The notes: a model not told the origin generated them from the sequence alone. DNA of 64,000 nt from Typhlomys cinereus (GCA_023101885.1 JALPQD010000303.1:1073786-1137785), one strand, 5' to 3'. Numbered from the stretch's first letter, positions 34,501 through 47,363 are shown. Numbers and translations are program-made.

Positions 34501-36231
34501 ATTTGCTCTATGACTTTGCTCATAAAGGGATGTTGGATCTTGTCAAAAGCTTTTTTGGCATCTGTCAAGAGAATGATGTCGTTTTGGTCCTTGAATTTGT
34601 TTATATAATGGATTACATTTATTGATTTGCATGTGTTGAACCAACTTGTGTGCCTGGAATAAATCCTACTTGATCATAGTGAATAATTTTTTTGATATGT
34701 TTTTGAATCTGGTTTGCTAAAATTCTGTTGATGACCTATCTTCATCAAAGAGATTGGCCTATAGTTTTCTTTTTTATTGTATTTTTATTTGGTTTTTGAA
34801 TTGGCATAATATTAGCTTCATAGAAAGAATTTGGAGGTGTTCCTTCCTTTGTTATTTTATGGAATAGTTTAAGGAGTAGCAATGCTAGTCATTGTTCAAA
34901 TGTCTGGTAGAATTCTGCTCTGAATCCATTTAGTCCTGTACTTTTTTTGGTGGGGAGATTTGAAATTACATCTTCAATTTTGTCACTTGTTATAAGATTA
35001 TTTAAATAATTCAGTTAATCCTGATTCAGTTTTGGTAAGTTGTATATAAGAAATTTATCCATTTCTTTCTGATTGTCAAATTTCATAGAGTATAAATTTT
35101 TGAATTATGACCAGATGATTCTCTGAGTTGCCTTGGTGTCAGTTGTAATACTCTGTTTTCATGTCTAATTTTATTAATTTGGGTTTTCTCTCTTTTGACT
35201 TTGGTTAATTTGGCTAAGGGTTTATCAATCTTGTTGATTTTTTTCAAATAATCAGTTCTTTGGTTGATTCTTTGTATCATTTTCCTTATCTCATTTTCAG
35301 ATATTTCTCCCCTGATTTTACTAATTTCTGTTCATCCATTACTTTTGAGATTGGATTGTTCTTGCCTCTCTAAAGCTTTAAGTTGCACTGTGAAGTTTTT
35401 TACTTGTGATGTTCGCTTTTTTTTTGATATAGGTATCAAGTACTACAAAATTTCTTCTTCATCATGTCTGAAAGATTTTGATATGTTGTATTTTCATTAT
35501 TATTCACTTACAGGAATTCTGAATTTCCCTTTTGACTTCTGCCGGAACCCATTCCTTGTTCAGTATCATGGTATTTAATTTTCAAGAATTTGTATACTTT
35601 CTGTCATCTGCTTTGTTGTGGATGTCTAGCTTTATTCCATGGTGGTCTAATATGGTACAGAATATAATTTCAACTTTCTTCTATATGTTGAGCTTGCTTT
35701 GTGTCCCAATATGTGGTCTGTCTTGGAGAAAGTTCCAGGGGTTGCTGAAAAGAACATGTATCCCTTGGTGTTGGGATAGATAATTTGGTAGAGGTCGGTC
35801 AGGTCAGTGGGTTTGGGTTATGGTTTGATTAAATCTGTTCAGCTTTTGACCTATTGACCTATCCAATGGTGAGAATGGGGTGTTGAAATCCCCTATTATT
35901 ATCATGTTTTGATTAATTTGTCATTTTAAACATTGTAATGTTTGTTTAATGAATGTGGCTGAGCCTACATTAGGTGTGTATATTTTCAGTATTATGAAGT
36001 CTCCCTGATGAATTGTTCTTTTGACTAATATGTAGTCTCCTTCTGTGTCTCTTATAATTTATTTTGACTTAATATCAGAATTGCTACTCCTGCTCATTTC
36101 CTTTTTCTGTTAGCTTGAAATACTTTTGACCAGCCTTTTGCTCTGGGAATGTGCCCATCTTTCATGGTGAGATGTGTTTCCTGAAGGCAGCGGTTTGATG
36201 GGTTGTGATATTTAATCCGTTTTTAGTTTTT

Positions 36232-36510
36232 TTTTTTTTAATTTTTTTTTATTTATTCAATTATGCGTGTGTGCGTATGTATGTGGGCGCGCACTTGTGT
36301 CTGTGTGTGTAGAACCACGGACGAATTCGGGAACCACCATGGACGCCTCCACTTCCTCCGCCCCGGGATTCACAGGCTCCGCCCTACCAGGACCAGAAAT
36401 GCAGGCCGCCCCCGCTTCCGTCTGACGTCTATACGTGGGATCTGGGATCCGAACTCAGGACCTTCCGCCTGCAAGGCGGAGGCTTAACCCCTGAGCCACC
36501 TCTCCAGCCC
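36232..36510 (-). repeat. Young tRNA-headed SINE, copy E, nested in L1
   Basis: A full-length family member. A perfect 15-bp duplication (ccgtttttagttttt) lies at 36217-36231 and 36511-36525. It interrupts L1 ORF2. Confidence 0.95.
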
Positions 36511-37511
36511 CCGTTTTTAGTTTTTGATTGGAGAGTTAATTCCATTGACATTTAAAGTTATAACTTAGAAATGTTTGTTGATTCCTATCATTCCCTGTGT
36601 TTTGTTGTTTTTATGTGTGTATTTCTTTGCTAGGAAGTTGTGTTGGTATTATTTTTCCCTTCTGTCCTATCAGATATGTTTGTCCTTTTCTTCGAGTTTG
36701 AGTATCTTTTTTCTAGCATCTTTTGTAGGCCTGGCTTGGTGTTTGTTCTTATGGTGCAAGATTTTTATTTCACCCTCAATCATGACTGATAGTTTTGATG
36801 TTTATGTCAATCTGGATTGGCATTTGTGCTCATTCATGACTTGAAAAATATATATATATATATCTTTCCAAGCTCTTCTGATTTTTATTGCTTACATTGA
36901 AAAATCAGCTGTTGTTTTAATATGCTTACCTTTAAATGTGACTTGGTTTTTCTCTCTTGACCCTTTCGGTACATCTCTTTGTCATGTATCTGTACGGTAT
37001 AATTTGTCAAATTTTTATTTGGGTCATATCTGATTGTGTGCAATATACCTTTTATACCTGGATGGAGATCTCTTTCCTAAGATGTGGAATTTTTCATTAA
37101 TTATAGCATGATAAGTCTCTTCCAGTATGATTTTATGGGTTTCTTCTTCTGATATTCCATGAATGTACAGGTTTGGCTGAATATGCCTCTCAATTTTTTT
37201 TTTTTTTTTTTTTTTGGCTTTTTCAACCTCTTTGATCAAACAATTGTCTTCTAGTATTGATATTCTATTTTCTGTTTCATTGGTTTTGTCAATAAGACTT
37301 TCTGTTTAATTATGGATTATAGTTAGCTTGTTTTTAGCTTCTAGTTTAATCGCTTGCATGTGTTTTCAACTGCTCTATGCTTAGTTTCATTTCAAGGCCT
37401 TTTTCATTTCATCTAGGTGCCTGTTATGCTCCTGTTCATATTAACTGATTAATTTATTTAATTGGTTATTTAACTCCTCTTGGATTTCCTCTTTCATTGT
37501 TTTGATCATGG

Positions 37512-38327
37512 TGATATGGGAAGAGTCTTCTGGCTGTCCCTTCATAGTTGCCAAATGATATAGGAACAGTCTTTCCTTTGTTCAAATGTCCTTTCTGGGT
37601 TACCAAATCTAACAGTCCCATCTAATAGTCCCATCTGGGTCACCAAATGTTTCAGGACAGTCTGGACAAATGTTACAGGGTCCCTGTTCAGGGGCCAAAT
37701 GTTACAGAAACAACCGTCCCAATGGTGTATAACGTGTTGAGGATTAAGGTAGACTTTATTAGAGGAGAGAAAACCTGGAACTCATGGACTCTAGACATGG
37801 AATACCATGAGGTGCTAGGGCCTCATGGAGGCAGATAGCTGGAAAAGAACTCATGGCACTCTGAGTGCCATGAGGGGCTAGGGTGCCTGAGAGCTCATGG
37901 ATTCTAGACATGGAATCCATGAGAAGCAGGCAAGGAAGAGACTCACAGTACTAATGCCATGAGGGAGAGGGGGGGTTTAGGGCATCAAAGATGGCTGCCA
38001 GGGCCAGGCATATTTATACACCTAAATAAGCTGGGGGGGGGGACTGGCTTTTTCTCATTGGTTAGCTCCCATTGGGGCCCAACCCAGTTGCTTCTGGGCC
38101 CATATGGGGCTAGAGACCAAGATGTTTGTTGGATGTGAAGGCTCATCTCCATAATCCTTTCATAGGGAAGTTGGCCATCTTATCTCTGGGAGGATTGGAG
38201 TCAGTTCCTCAGCAGGGGTGTTCCTTCAGGGAGATTCCTGCTGTGAGGGATGGTCTTCAGGAATTCCAGAGACCTTCAAACTCCTCCTTAGAGACCCATG
38301 CAGCATAGCTGTTCTAATCCTGCCTCA
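37512..38327 (-). mobile_element. Solo LTR nested in L1 ORF1
   Basis: On the minus strand it begins TGAGGCAGG and ends CCATATCA. L1 ORF1 sequence on either side is contiguous except for a 4-bp near-duplication (atgg left, ttgg right). Landmarks are a YY1-like motif near 37988-37999, a TATA-like box (complement of tatttataca, 38011-38020) and AATAAA (complement of 37755-37760). Downstream of AATAAA, in the expected R/U5 part, about 230 bp carry repeated modules with a CATTTGG-type core. It is 816 bp, longer than the 526-bp relative at 630-1155, mainly because of these modules. No gag/pol/env. Confidence 0.85.
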
Positions 38328-39345
38328 TTGGTAAAGATCATACTTTGAAAATTCTTTTCTTGGTTATTGAAATCTTGACTAAAATCCAAGGAGTTATTAT
38401 AGTAGGGATCTATCATTAAGGGGCCAATATGTTTTTATTTGTTTCTTGTGGATTTACAGTGTGACCTGGGCATTTTGTGTTGCTTTCTAGATTCCTTCTT
38501 GGTGTGTTTTTGACTGTTAAGAATTAAAGAGAATTGCTGCACTTGGATGGATATTGCTACTGTTTTACCTAGGTGTTGAAGGGGTCAGTCTAGGATTCCT
38601 TGCTGCTATTTCATAGGTAAGGTGATTATGTTACCAAAAAACAAAACAAAACATAACAAAAAATACCTGTGGAAGCCTTATTCTAATTTAGGGTGTGAGA
38701 GAGTTTAGGTCTAGATTTGCCTGGAAAGTTTAGGATTGGGTATTAAGGGGTGTAATGTGTAGTTTGGGTTAAGTATCAAATCAGCTTTATATTGTGAAAG
38801 AGTGTGGGTTTAGTAGCCGGGCACTAGAGATTAGTGTGATATGGCAACTGTCAGTTCCTTAGAGGTGTATAAGGGTAAATGATACATGTCCTAAGGGGTG
38901 GGTATGTGGGAGTGATAATGTACTGTGTAGAAATCTGAAGCAGTAGTGACTTTCAATTGAGATGAAAAGGGAAGTAAAAAAAGTTACTTATATTAGGGTT
39001 GGATGTGAAAATTCCCTTCCATTAGATGGAAAGTGTTTTAGGGTCCTCAGTTGCAAGATGTTCGTGTATTGGTCCCTGGCTTGTGGTTCCTGTGGACTCT
39101 ATTAAATTCATGTAGGGTTTATTAGTGGTTGATGGTGGGGGATGGGGTGGGGAGTTGGGGAGTACTGAAGTGGGGTGAGATTGGGTTGAGGCTTTCAGTT
39201 TGCAGGCTTAGGGGGCACAAGACCAAGCACCTTGCTGCTACCGTCGGCTGTTAACTCAGAGCCTAAGTATGTGGCCATGAGTGGGCCACCTCAGCACTGG
39301 CACTGGCCCCGGGAGAGAGGAAATCTGATCCCAGAGTCCCCGCAT

Positions 39346-41080
39346 GTGATAAGTCAGACAGATAATTTAGAAATAGCTAGCTAACATTATTTCTGAGCTT
39401 AGAAGATAGACTTCTATTTTCCTGTGATTCTGAATTTCGTGGCAGGTATCAAAAATACTATACAACGTTATTTTGAAAAGATTCAGCGCCCATCCTCAAG
39501 AACCTTGTGCTGAGGGAATAAATGCTGACCACTGTGTCTTTCTCCCCTAGATCCATTTTTGTCCCTCCTATCTCTCTGTGTCCTGGAACGCCGGCCTCTG
39601 CGTATCAATTGCTTACCCTCTGACCTGGATGGATATGGAAAGTGGATCACAAGGAAGATATCAAAAGGGAAGAAAAGAACAATGTTGGAGTATTAACCAT
39701 CCCTACCTGTTCATGGATCTTACAATAACTGTGTTGTCCTTAAGCCACATCGTCTATTAGGCCAGCTGTCTTGTACAGCAACAAGTCTCACAAAGTTCTG
39801 GTAATATTTCCTTCATCTTGACTCTTCAGACCCAAAAGTGATAATGGCTTGTTTTGATTGCTAAGACCTATACAGTGGTGTTCCATCCTCCCTACGGATT
39901 CCCTTAATCCTCTCTTTTCCTCTACAATTGTATCAACATTACGGAAAATTAGGAAGGAACCTGACAGAGCTTTCTAGAATGAAAAATGTATTCATGATCT
40001 GGGATGTAGTTATAAGAATGTATACACATAAGAAAATTACCAAGCTGTATTCTTAAGATTAGTGCACTTTACTGAATGGAAGTTAAAATCATGCCACCAC
40101 AATGAGTAGGGAGAAAATAACAAAAGTTCTATTGTAATTTTAAATAACATGAATAAAAATAAAAAAGGAACCAAAGTATGTATTAATTTTGTAGTTCACA
40201 CTACAGGAAAAAGAACAACAATACATCATGAGTGTAACTATATATTCACCCTGTAATTTTTTTCCAAAGCAAGAGTGAACTCCTTGAGGTCAGGCTATAT
40301 ATATTCTGTCACCTGAACACCTATCATGCTATTTTATATGGTATGCTTCCAATAAATAGGGGGTAACCTGGAAAAAAAAACCATGACATCAAAGTGGGAC
40401 CTGATTCTTTCCATATTTTGACTCTGCTAGCCACAATATGTGAACTTGAATATAGGATAGCAACTATAGTAGTTAAAGAACACATGTATTTAGCAGCATA
40501 TTGGCAGGGGGTAGGAGAAGGGAGGAAGAGTAGGTGAAGGCAACAGCTTTCCTGTGTGTCTTCAAACAGTAAAGAAATATCTCCAGAACTCCTACTCCTA
40601 TCAGTAGACATTGTCTCACATTACACTGATCCAAACTGTATCACATGTCCTGCTCTTCCGCAATCTATGACAAGACACATGAGATGAAATGAGACTGCCA
40701 TCCACTGGATACATGGGAACAAGAGGAATACTGACAGGTTGGTAAAGAACAAGGCTTGGATTGCACCACAGAGGCCAGACCAAGGATAAAATACAGAAAG
40801 TATTTTTTGAAATCTTTTCACAAAAGTGTAGATCTTCAATTTTTTTTTTACTGTGATTTATGTCCATTGTAAAAGCTCAATTAGTGAGTGAAAATCATTA
40901 TATATATCCTTTTATGTATTTATATTATTTTTCAGCCTATATATACCCATACACCCTATGTGATGAACAGTAGAATTTGCCCATACCACACATACTTGCC
41001 AATCATTCTCTCATTTACAATGCCAATATTCTTCAGATGTTTAATGACCAAGTGCTTTAGAGAAAATACCCCTTCATGGA
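39346..41080. other. Mostly unassigned sequence
   Basis: About 1.7 kb lacking recognisable L1 or SINE. A block near 39715-39785 weakly resembles MLT-type LTR ends (ttaagccacat ... gtacagcaac). The frames at 39578-39760 and 40324-40867 have no recognisable domain. Confidence 0.35.
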
Positions 41081-41400
41081 CTGGGGAGGTAGCTCGTGGG
41101 TAAAATGCTTGTCACTGCAAGTGTGAGGATCCGGATTTGAGTTCCCAGAACCCATGTAAATCTGGATGTTACAGCATATGTGTCCACAATCCCAGTACTC
41201 TTATGGGGAGATGGAAGGCAGAAATGGAGAATCCCTAAAAGCTCATGTGTCAGCTAGCCTGGTTTATACTCAAAAAGCAAGAGACGCTGTCTCAAACAAG
41301 GTGAAAGATGAGAACCAACACCCAAGGTTACCATCTGACAGAAACACACACACTTGCATATACACAAATACACTTATACAAACATATCTTATATATACAC
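41078..41400 (+). repeat. B3 SINE
   Basis: Head 'ggactggggaggtagctcgt', centre 'gtccacaatcccagtactct', 'agacgctgtctcaaacaagg' and an (AC)-rich tail. Confidence 0.8.
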
Positions 41401-41479
41401 AAAGATATAAATAAACAAAATATCTCTCTAGTGACTCCTGGAATTATGACTAATGTAAAAGAGTAAGTCTGACCCTGCT

Positions 41480-41585
41480 ACACATCAAATATCTAGGGTG
41501 TTTGAAATACAAAGTCTAGGTCCCAAGCAGCACCCATTGGCTTGCTGGATTTAACAAAGAAGACTTGGCAGGTATTGCTAGCATG
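41480..41585 (+). repeat. MER5A-like hAT fragment
   Basis: 'gaaatacaaagtctaggtcc' and 'gcacccattggcttgctgga' resemble MER5A. Short; orientation uncertain. Confidence 0.4.
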
Positions 41586-41599
41586 CAGCTAGATTGATA

Positions 41600-41965
41600 C
41601 CTAGTTGTCCCAAATCTTGGCAATAACTTCCTTTCCCCCACGCATGACTGCTTTGAAAATAGGTTACATGACTCTGTTTTGGCTTTGAATGATAAAGGGA
41701 ATCTGATGAAGGTTTTGGGAAGTTTTCCTCAATCTCAGAAAGGGATGAGGTCTTTTCAGCCTCTACATATTGTCAATGGCATGTAACTGCTGGAACAATA
41801 ACAGCTATTATGGGTCCAAGAGGGAATGAGACTAGAGGAAACACCGTTGACTCAGGGAAGGTAACACAGAAATAGAGGGAGAATGAGCCTCTTTTGTCAC
41901 ATATCATAATTTGAATTAGCCACCATTGCAAACACTCTATGGTCTTCTTGATTGAATAACATTCC
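41600..41965 (+). repeat. MLT1-like LTR fragment
   Basis: 'aataggttacatgactctgt', 'tgcaaacactctatggtctt' and the general layout resemble an MaLR LTR. Tentative. Confidence 0.35.
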
Positions 41966-42273
41966 ATTTATATTTCACTAAATGAGCTATAATAGTCAAA
42001 AGCTTCCTAACTAAATAGTATAAAAATTACTTTAACATGCTTTTTAACTTAGTTCAAGTGTCTCCCATTTAATGTTACTAAAATGTTTCTAAAAAGAAAA
42101 AAAAATGTACCTGGTAAAAAATGCCAAAAGAGAATCCGTTATATTAAATAAGAAAAATTGTAATGTACTACACATCAGTCAAAAACTAATTCCTCAAGAC
42201 TTTACTGATACTTTGAGATATGCTTGGAATTTAAAAAAGCTAATGTATAGAGTGCAGAAGTTCTAATGAAACT
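41966..42273. other. Unassigned AT-rich sequence
   Basis: Nothing recognised. Confidence 0.35.
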
Positions 42274-42288
42274 ACTCTATATACATCT

Positions 42289-42560
42289 TTTTTAAAAACT
42301 TTATTTATTTATATATTTATTTATTTTGTGTGTGTGTATGTGCTTTAGAGGGCACTGTGTATCTCTGTGGAGGCCCAAGGTGACTTCAGGAATAATTCTG
42401 GATTGCTTTTACCTCCTTTTTGCTTCACTCTGGGACTTCCCAGGCTCCACCCACCAAGGCATTGTCATTTCTATCTGGCGTTTTTACGTGGGTCCTGAGA
42501 TCCAAACTCAGGACCTTCTGCTTGCAAGGCAGTGTTAATCCTGAGCCATCTCTCTAGCCC
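42289..42560 (-). repeat. Older-branch tRNA-headed SINE
   Basis: Minus-strand tRNA-like head (complement of 'ctgagccatctctctagccc') and older-branch body with a small internal deletion. Imperfect flanking repeats ctctatatacatctt and ctctgtatacttcta suggest an aged duplication. Confidence 0.85.
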
Positions 42561-42819
42561 TCTGTATACTTCTATAATGGATTTATTCAAACCATCTCTG
42601 AGTGCAACTCTGATAGTTAACATCATGGAACTATGCACATTGGGTGATTGTGATGTAGAAACTCATCTTTCATAACAAATATATCTTTTGGGATTGCTAG
42701 ACACAGTAAGAGAAGCTGTGTATAATGGAAACATGGATATGTGGAACTAAGTAGTGTTCTAAAAATAAGATATATGAAGTATAAAACAACCTATCATGTT
42801 AGGGTATAAAATGCTAACA

Positions 42820-43103
42820 TCATGGAACTGGGTACCTGGTAACTTAGTGGGTAGGAACACTTATTGTACAAAATAAGAACCTGAGTTTAGATTCCAAGCA
42901 CCAACATAAAGCACCGGACATGCACGAGCACCTCCCATGCTGGCGATACAGTGACAGGAGAATCATGGGTCATTCAGCCTCGCAGAAAAATGGCAAGCTC
43001 CATGTTTAGCGAGAGACATTGTCTCAAGAGAATAAGGTTGAAATTGATAGAGGAAGACACTTCATGTTCTCTGGCCTCTGCACATATGTATGTGGGCATA
43101 TAC

Positions 43104-43151
<48 letters not shown>

Positions 43152-43152
43152 A
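42820..43152 (+). repeat. B3 SINE with (AC)n tail
   Basis: Diverged tRNA-like head, 'ccatgctggcgatacagtga', 'agagacattgtctcaagaga', and an (AC)n array at about 43105-43150. Confidence 0.8.
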
Positions 43153-43174
43153 TGCCCAGATTTCCAACAACTAA

Positions 43175-43325
43175 AATGGCTGTATAGTTTAGTTTAACGT
43201 CACTTGCCTATAATTCCAGCACTTATAAGGGGGAGACGGGAGGATTATTTCAAGTTCAACACCAGCCTGCTTTATGTAGGAAGCTCCAAGCTAGCCAGGT
43301 CTACACAGGGAGACTGTTCAACAAC
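43175..43325 (+). repeat. B1 SINE
   Basis: 'gcctataattccagcactta', 'agacgggaggattatttcaa' and 'ctagccaggtctacacaggg' match B1. Confidence 0.8.
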
Positions 43326-43477
43326 AAAGACTTGCTTTGCATACAGTAATATGGTTTCTTTGACTGCAAGCACAGCCACAACACACAGTCTCTTTGTTGT
43401 CATGAGGATGATTTTTTCTATCTTCTTTATTTAATCCAATCAGGTAGTGTTTATTAGTGTGAGATTTATTTTTATTC

Positions 43478-43756
43478 TCTTTTTTTGTATATGTGTGTGT
43501 ACATGCATGTGGGTACACGCCTATGAGTGCCTGTGTGTTATCAAAGGACACTCTTTGCCTGTGGTGGCCCAAGAGTGACTTTAGGAATCATCCTGGATTA
43601 CATCTATCTCCTTTTTGCTTTGTTCTGGGATTTCCCAGAATTGGAAGTTCAGCATGCCACCATTTCTGCCTGGTGCTTTTACATGGGATCTAGGATTTCA
43701 ATTCTTTTGCTTCCAAGGCAGAGTCTTAACCTCTGAGACGTCTCTCTGGTCCCGTA
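43478..43756 (-). repeat. Older-branch tRNA-headed SINE
   Basis: Complement of 'ctgagacgtctctctggtcc' gives the head; the body matches the older branch (plus-strand 'gtgactttaggaatcatcct', 'cctttttgctttgttctggg'). Confidence 0.85.
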
Positions 43757-44385
43757 CTTGGTTTTTAGAAAGAGGGGAAAGGGATAGTGATAACGACTAT
43801 GTTGGGAAAATAAGCCATGAAAAACTGCATCAAGAATTAAAAGGCTTATGTATCTTGTGTTCTGAGCATACTTCTTTCCTTTGTTCCTCTCTGCTGGGAT
43901 GGGAAGACATTCATCTTTGGGTCTTAAAGTCTCGTTGCTAAATGTTCGCTGCACATCTAGGCGACACGTCCAGAAAATGGACAAAGAGATCGAGGCAAAC
44001 AAGTCAGGTCTGTATCTTTCATAAAGGGAGTCCTACAGCCCAACACAGTGACTTCAGTTTCACGTCACTGGCCAAGATCCTTTGGAACCAACCTCATGCA
44101 ACTTTCTCTATACTTCTACATATAATTATGATTTCTAGTCATTTTTGTTTGATATGATGTGAAATTCCTTCCCCCTCAATGTAAAATTATCATATTGAAT
44201 TTAAGTAGATAAATGTTTCCTATGTAAATATTGGTCAGAGAAAGGCATTGTTATTGAGATACACAAACTCGAATTTGGCTATTATAGAGTAAGAGTGATT
44301 CTACTGGGAAACATTCTTTGGGATATGTCTAAATACCATAAGAGTCTTTCTCTACCAATGAGTCTGTCTTTTCCTTGGCAACAGT
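43757..44385. other. Unassigned sequence
   Basis: A 108-codon frame over 43615-43941 begins inside the SINE and has no domain; nothing else seen. Confidence 0.3.
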
Positions 44386-44389
44386 TGTA

Positions 44390-44660
44390 TAATAAGCATA
44401 TTCTTGTGTGGATATACAATAATTTATATATTCTGTTCCCTACTGTTAAACATTTAGAATGTTTCCAATTTTTTACAATTCTGAATAAGCCATCATTGAA
44501 CATTTTTTCATACACATCCTCACCTCTGATTATTCCTTTCAGATAAATTAAATTCTTGAAATAAAACTTGTGGACTGTAGGTTCTACGAATTTAAATGTT
44601 TGATAAATACTGTCAATTCACCCTCTGTAAAAGTTGTACCAACTCCACCAACTTTTCCAT
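44390..44660 (-). mobile_element. Ancient L1M ORF2 3' fragment
   Basis: Plus-strand 'acatttagaatgtttccaat', 'ctgaataagccatcattgaa' and 'aagttgtaccaactccacca' are the complement of the L1 ORF2 C-terminal region. Confidence 0.6.
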
Positions 44661-45125
44661 TGTTGGGACTGTGAGTATGCATCACGGGGACAGCTGAGCC
44701 CACTTAAAAGGAAGGATGGCTCTGTACACACAGCCTTTAGAAGGAGAGAGCCTCATAATTCAGCTACCAATTACATTTGGAAATGAGATTAGCACATGAA
44801 ATCTTCTCATTCATCTCTTGGGGAACTTCAAGGTTCTGTCGCTGAGCAGATGAAACAATAAAACAAAACCAGTAAGATGAAATCAGTGTGGACCCAGGAC
44901 TTTTATCCTGATAAATGCTTGTTGATAAATATTTCCATTTAGGACTGACTTTAGGGCAATGTGCTTAGCTCTGACTTGAAAGAGCATCACTGTATTCCAT
45001 CCACAGTATCCTCTGTTATTGGTCTTTCTGTCGACACACATACCTCGTTTGTATCATCCCTCTCCCAAAGTAAGTCATGATGCTCCTGTCCAAAAGCATG
45101 CTTGAGAATGAAGCCTGTAACAGCT
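44661..45125. other. Unassigned sequence
   Basis: No gene or repeat recognised. Confidence 0.35.
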
Positions 45126-45127
45126 AC

Positions 45128-45492
45128 TCTTAACTATTGCTGTTAGAGAGCACCTAAGGGAGAAAGGGAGGTTTATTTAACTTACAGTTCCAGAGGGGGA
45201 AACCAGACTTTTATGGTGGAAGTGGCATGACTGGCTGAAGCTGGAGACAGGCTAAGTCACACCTAGCCAAGAAGGTGACAGATGAAGGATTCCTGGAAAG
45301 TCTCTCTCCTTCTGTTCTGTGGTTCCTTTTATCTGGGTCCACTACTGGGAGATGCCAATGAGATCTGGGGAGGTTCCAAGCAGATCTAGGGCTGATCTCT
45401 GTATTATCCAGATAATCCCTTAGGTGGTCTCAGCTGATCTTAGTTAATGCCAGATGTGTCAAGTTTGACACCCAGGATTAACTATCACAATG
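45128..45492 (-). mobile_element. hAT (URR1-related) element
   Basis: Contains 'gaggtttatttaacttacag', the usual reverse-oriented URR1 phrase, and ends with 'gtcaagtttgacacccagga', the complement of the family's 5' terminus. Confidence 0.65.
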
Positions 45493-45499
45493 ACCAACT

Positions 45500-45717
45500 T
45501 CTAGATGAACACTTGCAGTTGTTTACCACATGATAATGACAGTATTGATATAATATGAAAGTTAGCAGTTACTTAATGTAAAGTGAATGTTGAATGTTTA
45601 ATTTTTGGTTTAGGATAATTAAAAAATGTTCTGGAAATGGGTAATGGTGATCACTGTATAGTAGTGAAAATGTATGCAAGACCAATGGGTTAGATGCTTA
45701 AAGATGGTTAAATGTTA
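45500..45717 (+). mobile_element. Ancient L1M 3' end, interrupted
   Basis: 'aatgttctggaaatgggtaa' and 'tggtgatcactgtatagtag' are L1M 3' phrases. They resume after 46755, following the L1 insertion below. Confidence 0.6.
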
Positions 45718-45736
45718 AAGTTTTATGTTTTATATT

Positions 45737-46736
45737 AATTATATTGAGTGAAGTATCCCAGACACAGAAAGTTAGACACCATACGTACTCCCTAATAGGT
45801 GGATCCCAATACCAAACCCACTTAATGACATATTCAAAGGTAAATCTCTGTAATACCCAACATAATTGCAAAGATTATAAACAGGAGGGAAGGAGAAGGA
45901 AGCCTTCCCCCCCCCAAAAAAAAGAAGAGAGGGGATCATGCTTCAGTAGAGAAAATAGGTCACCGGCAAGTATTGAATGTAAGTAGGGAGACATCTGGTG
46001 GAGCTCACTCTCACTTCCTTTCCTAGTCACTTGGGATGGAACAAGTTTGATCCCACTAATCAAGGAGGGTATAGGAACTGGTAGATAGATGGTAACCATC
46101 CTGCAAATGGGACACTGATTCCCCCCCCCCACTGCTGTGTCCTACTCCTATTCTTCCAGCTACTTTTGAGTTTCCTCTTATATTAAGATCTTAATTTAAA
46201 CAGTCTTTTATCTTTGGTTAGGAGATGAACTTCCATACTAATCAGGATGGAGCCAAGGGTGGTGCAGGAATAGCAAAACTGAAAACAACAATGAACTATA
46301 ATTCAGAACACCAAAGCTCTACATCAATCACCTGGAACCAGACCAGCCAAATCTTCTCCCCATCATAAAGCTTAGGGAACCTTGTGGAAGAGGCTGGCAA
46401 GACTGTAAGAGCCTAAAGATGAGGAGGACCAACGATATGCAAGATACTTCACACAAGTTAGTAGCTGCAGTAGCCATAATCGGATTTTGCCTGACCTACA
46501 TAATGGCTAGAGTAGAAGACTCACAGAGAGGTTTGGCATTCACACAAAAGGATGCTCCAGGAGATGGGAAGGAAGAAAGGGGAGGCAATGAGAGAGGGGG
46601 AGGAAAAGAAGGAGTAAAAGAAAGGGGAAAAGGGGGGAGAGTGCAAGAGGGGAATGGGGAGGGGAGGAGGAAGGGAGAGGACAGGGGTACCTATTGAGCT
46701 TGGATGATTAGAAAAAAATAAAATGTGGGAGAAAAA
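45737..46736 (+). mobile_element. 5'-truncated L1 with 19-bp target-site duplication
   Basis: Exactly 1.0 kb, from the extreme ORF2 3' end (gtatcccagacacagaaagt) through the 3' UTR to 'aaaatgtgggagaaaa'. The duplication aagttttatgttttatatt is perfect at 45718-45736 and 46737-46755. Confidence 0.95.
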
Positions 46737-46790
46737 AAGTTTTATGTTTTATATTTAACACAATTTTAGAAATAAAAATTAAAAGTTTGC

Positions 46791-47083
46791 CGACTTCTGA
46801 TTTTTAGTCCAGTATGTAAGAAGCTATAAGTCATCACCTATCTTAAGTAAAAGGCTGAACGAGCTAAAAAATCAACAATTCTCCTTAGATCTATTAAGAA
46901 GTGAGGTTATAGGATAAGCTGCTAGCTCCTACACTGGAGAAAGACAAGTGATAGCAAGAATCACAATTTACTGGAACAAATACTCTAAGCAGAAACTGTG
47001 TGGGAACATGTGCCGAGCGAGCATGTGCTTGACGGTGAAGGCTCGTTCTGGAAAAATCTCAGAGTTTAAAATCAGGTGACTCA
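46791..47083. other. Unassigned sequence
   Basis: Nothing recognised. Confidence 0.35.
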
Positions 47084-47350
47084 TAGGCTGGAGAGATGGC
47101 TCAAGGGTTGACTCTGCCTCATAAGCAGCGTTCCTGAGTTTGGATCCTAGGTCAAGCGTAAAAACTCCAGGTGGAAATGGCATAGCTTGTACTTCAGGCC
47201 CTGGTGGGTGGAGCCTGGGAAATCCCAGAGTAAAACAAAAAGGAGGTAGAAGCAATACAGGATGATTCCCAAAGTCACCCTTGGCCTCCACAGGGATATA
47301 CAGCACTCTCTGACACACACGCAAACACACAAAATAAATAAATGTTTAAA
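47084..47350 (+). repeat. Older-branch tRNA-headed SINE
   Basis: Head 'ggctggagagatggctcaag', B-box-like 'gagtttggatcct', full older-branch body and A-rich tail. It sits directly upstream of young copy F, so the two branches can be compared side by side. Confidence 0.9.
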
Positions 47351-47363
47351 AAAATATTCCAGG

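Larger units (their letters stand above)
31555..39345 (-). mobile_element. Near-full-length L1, decayed
   Basis: Read on the minus strand: 5' UTR of about 1 kb (39345 down to roughly 38400), ORF1 remnant (about 38.4-37.0 kb; the RRM-start peptide PNLYIHGIS is visible near 37.17 kb), ORF2 (about 36.9-32.9 kb), and a 3' UTR with the complement of the G/A-rich tract ending at 31555. About 6.7 kb remains after subtracting inserted elements. The reverse-transcriptase active-site box reads FAED instead of FADD at 34267-34278, and stops are frequent. An LTR (37512-38327) and a young SINE (36232-36510) were inserted later. The open frames here are fragments of ORF1 and ORF2 or their antisense. Confidence 0.93.

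Noticed and set aside
37647..38308. Open frames within the LTR
   Set aside because: Short, without retroviral protein motifs. The sequence is LTR regulatory DNA and shares the frames' region with the non-coding copy at 630-1155.
39578..39760. Possible exon preceded by a pyrimidine-rich 'tttctcccctag'
   Set aside because: A single acceptor-like motif and a 60-codon frame without domain or downstream donor are not enough. The 3' part may be an old LTR.
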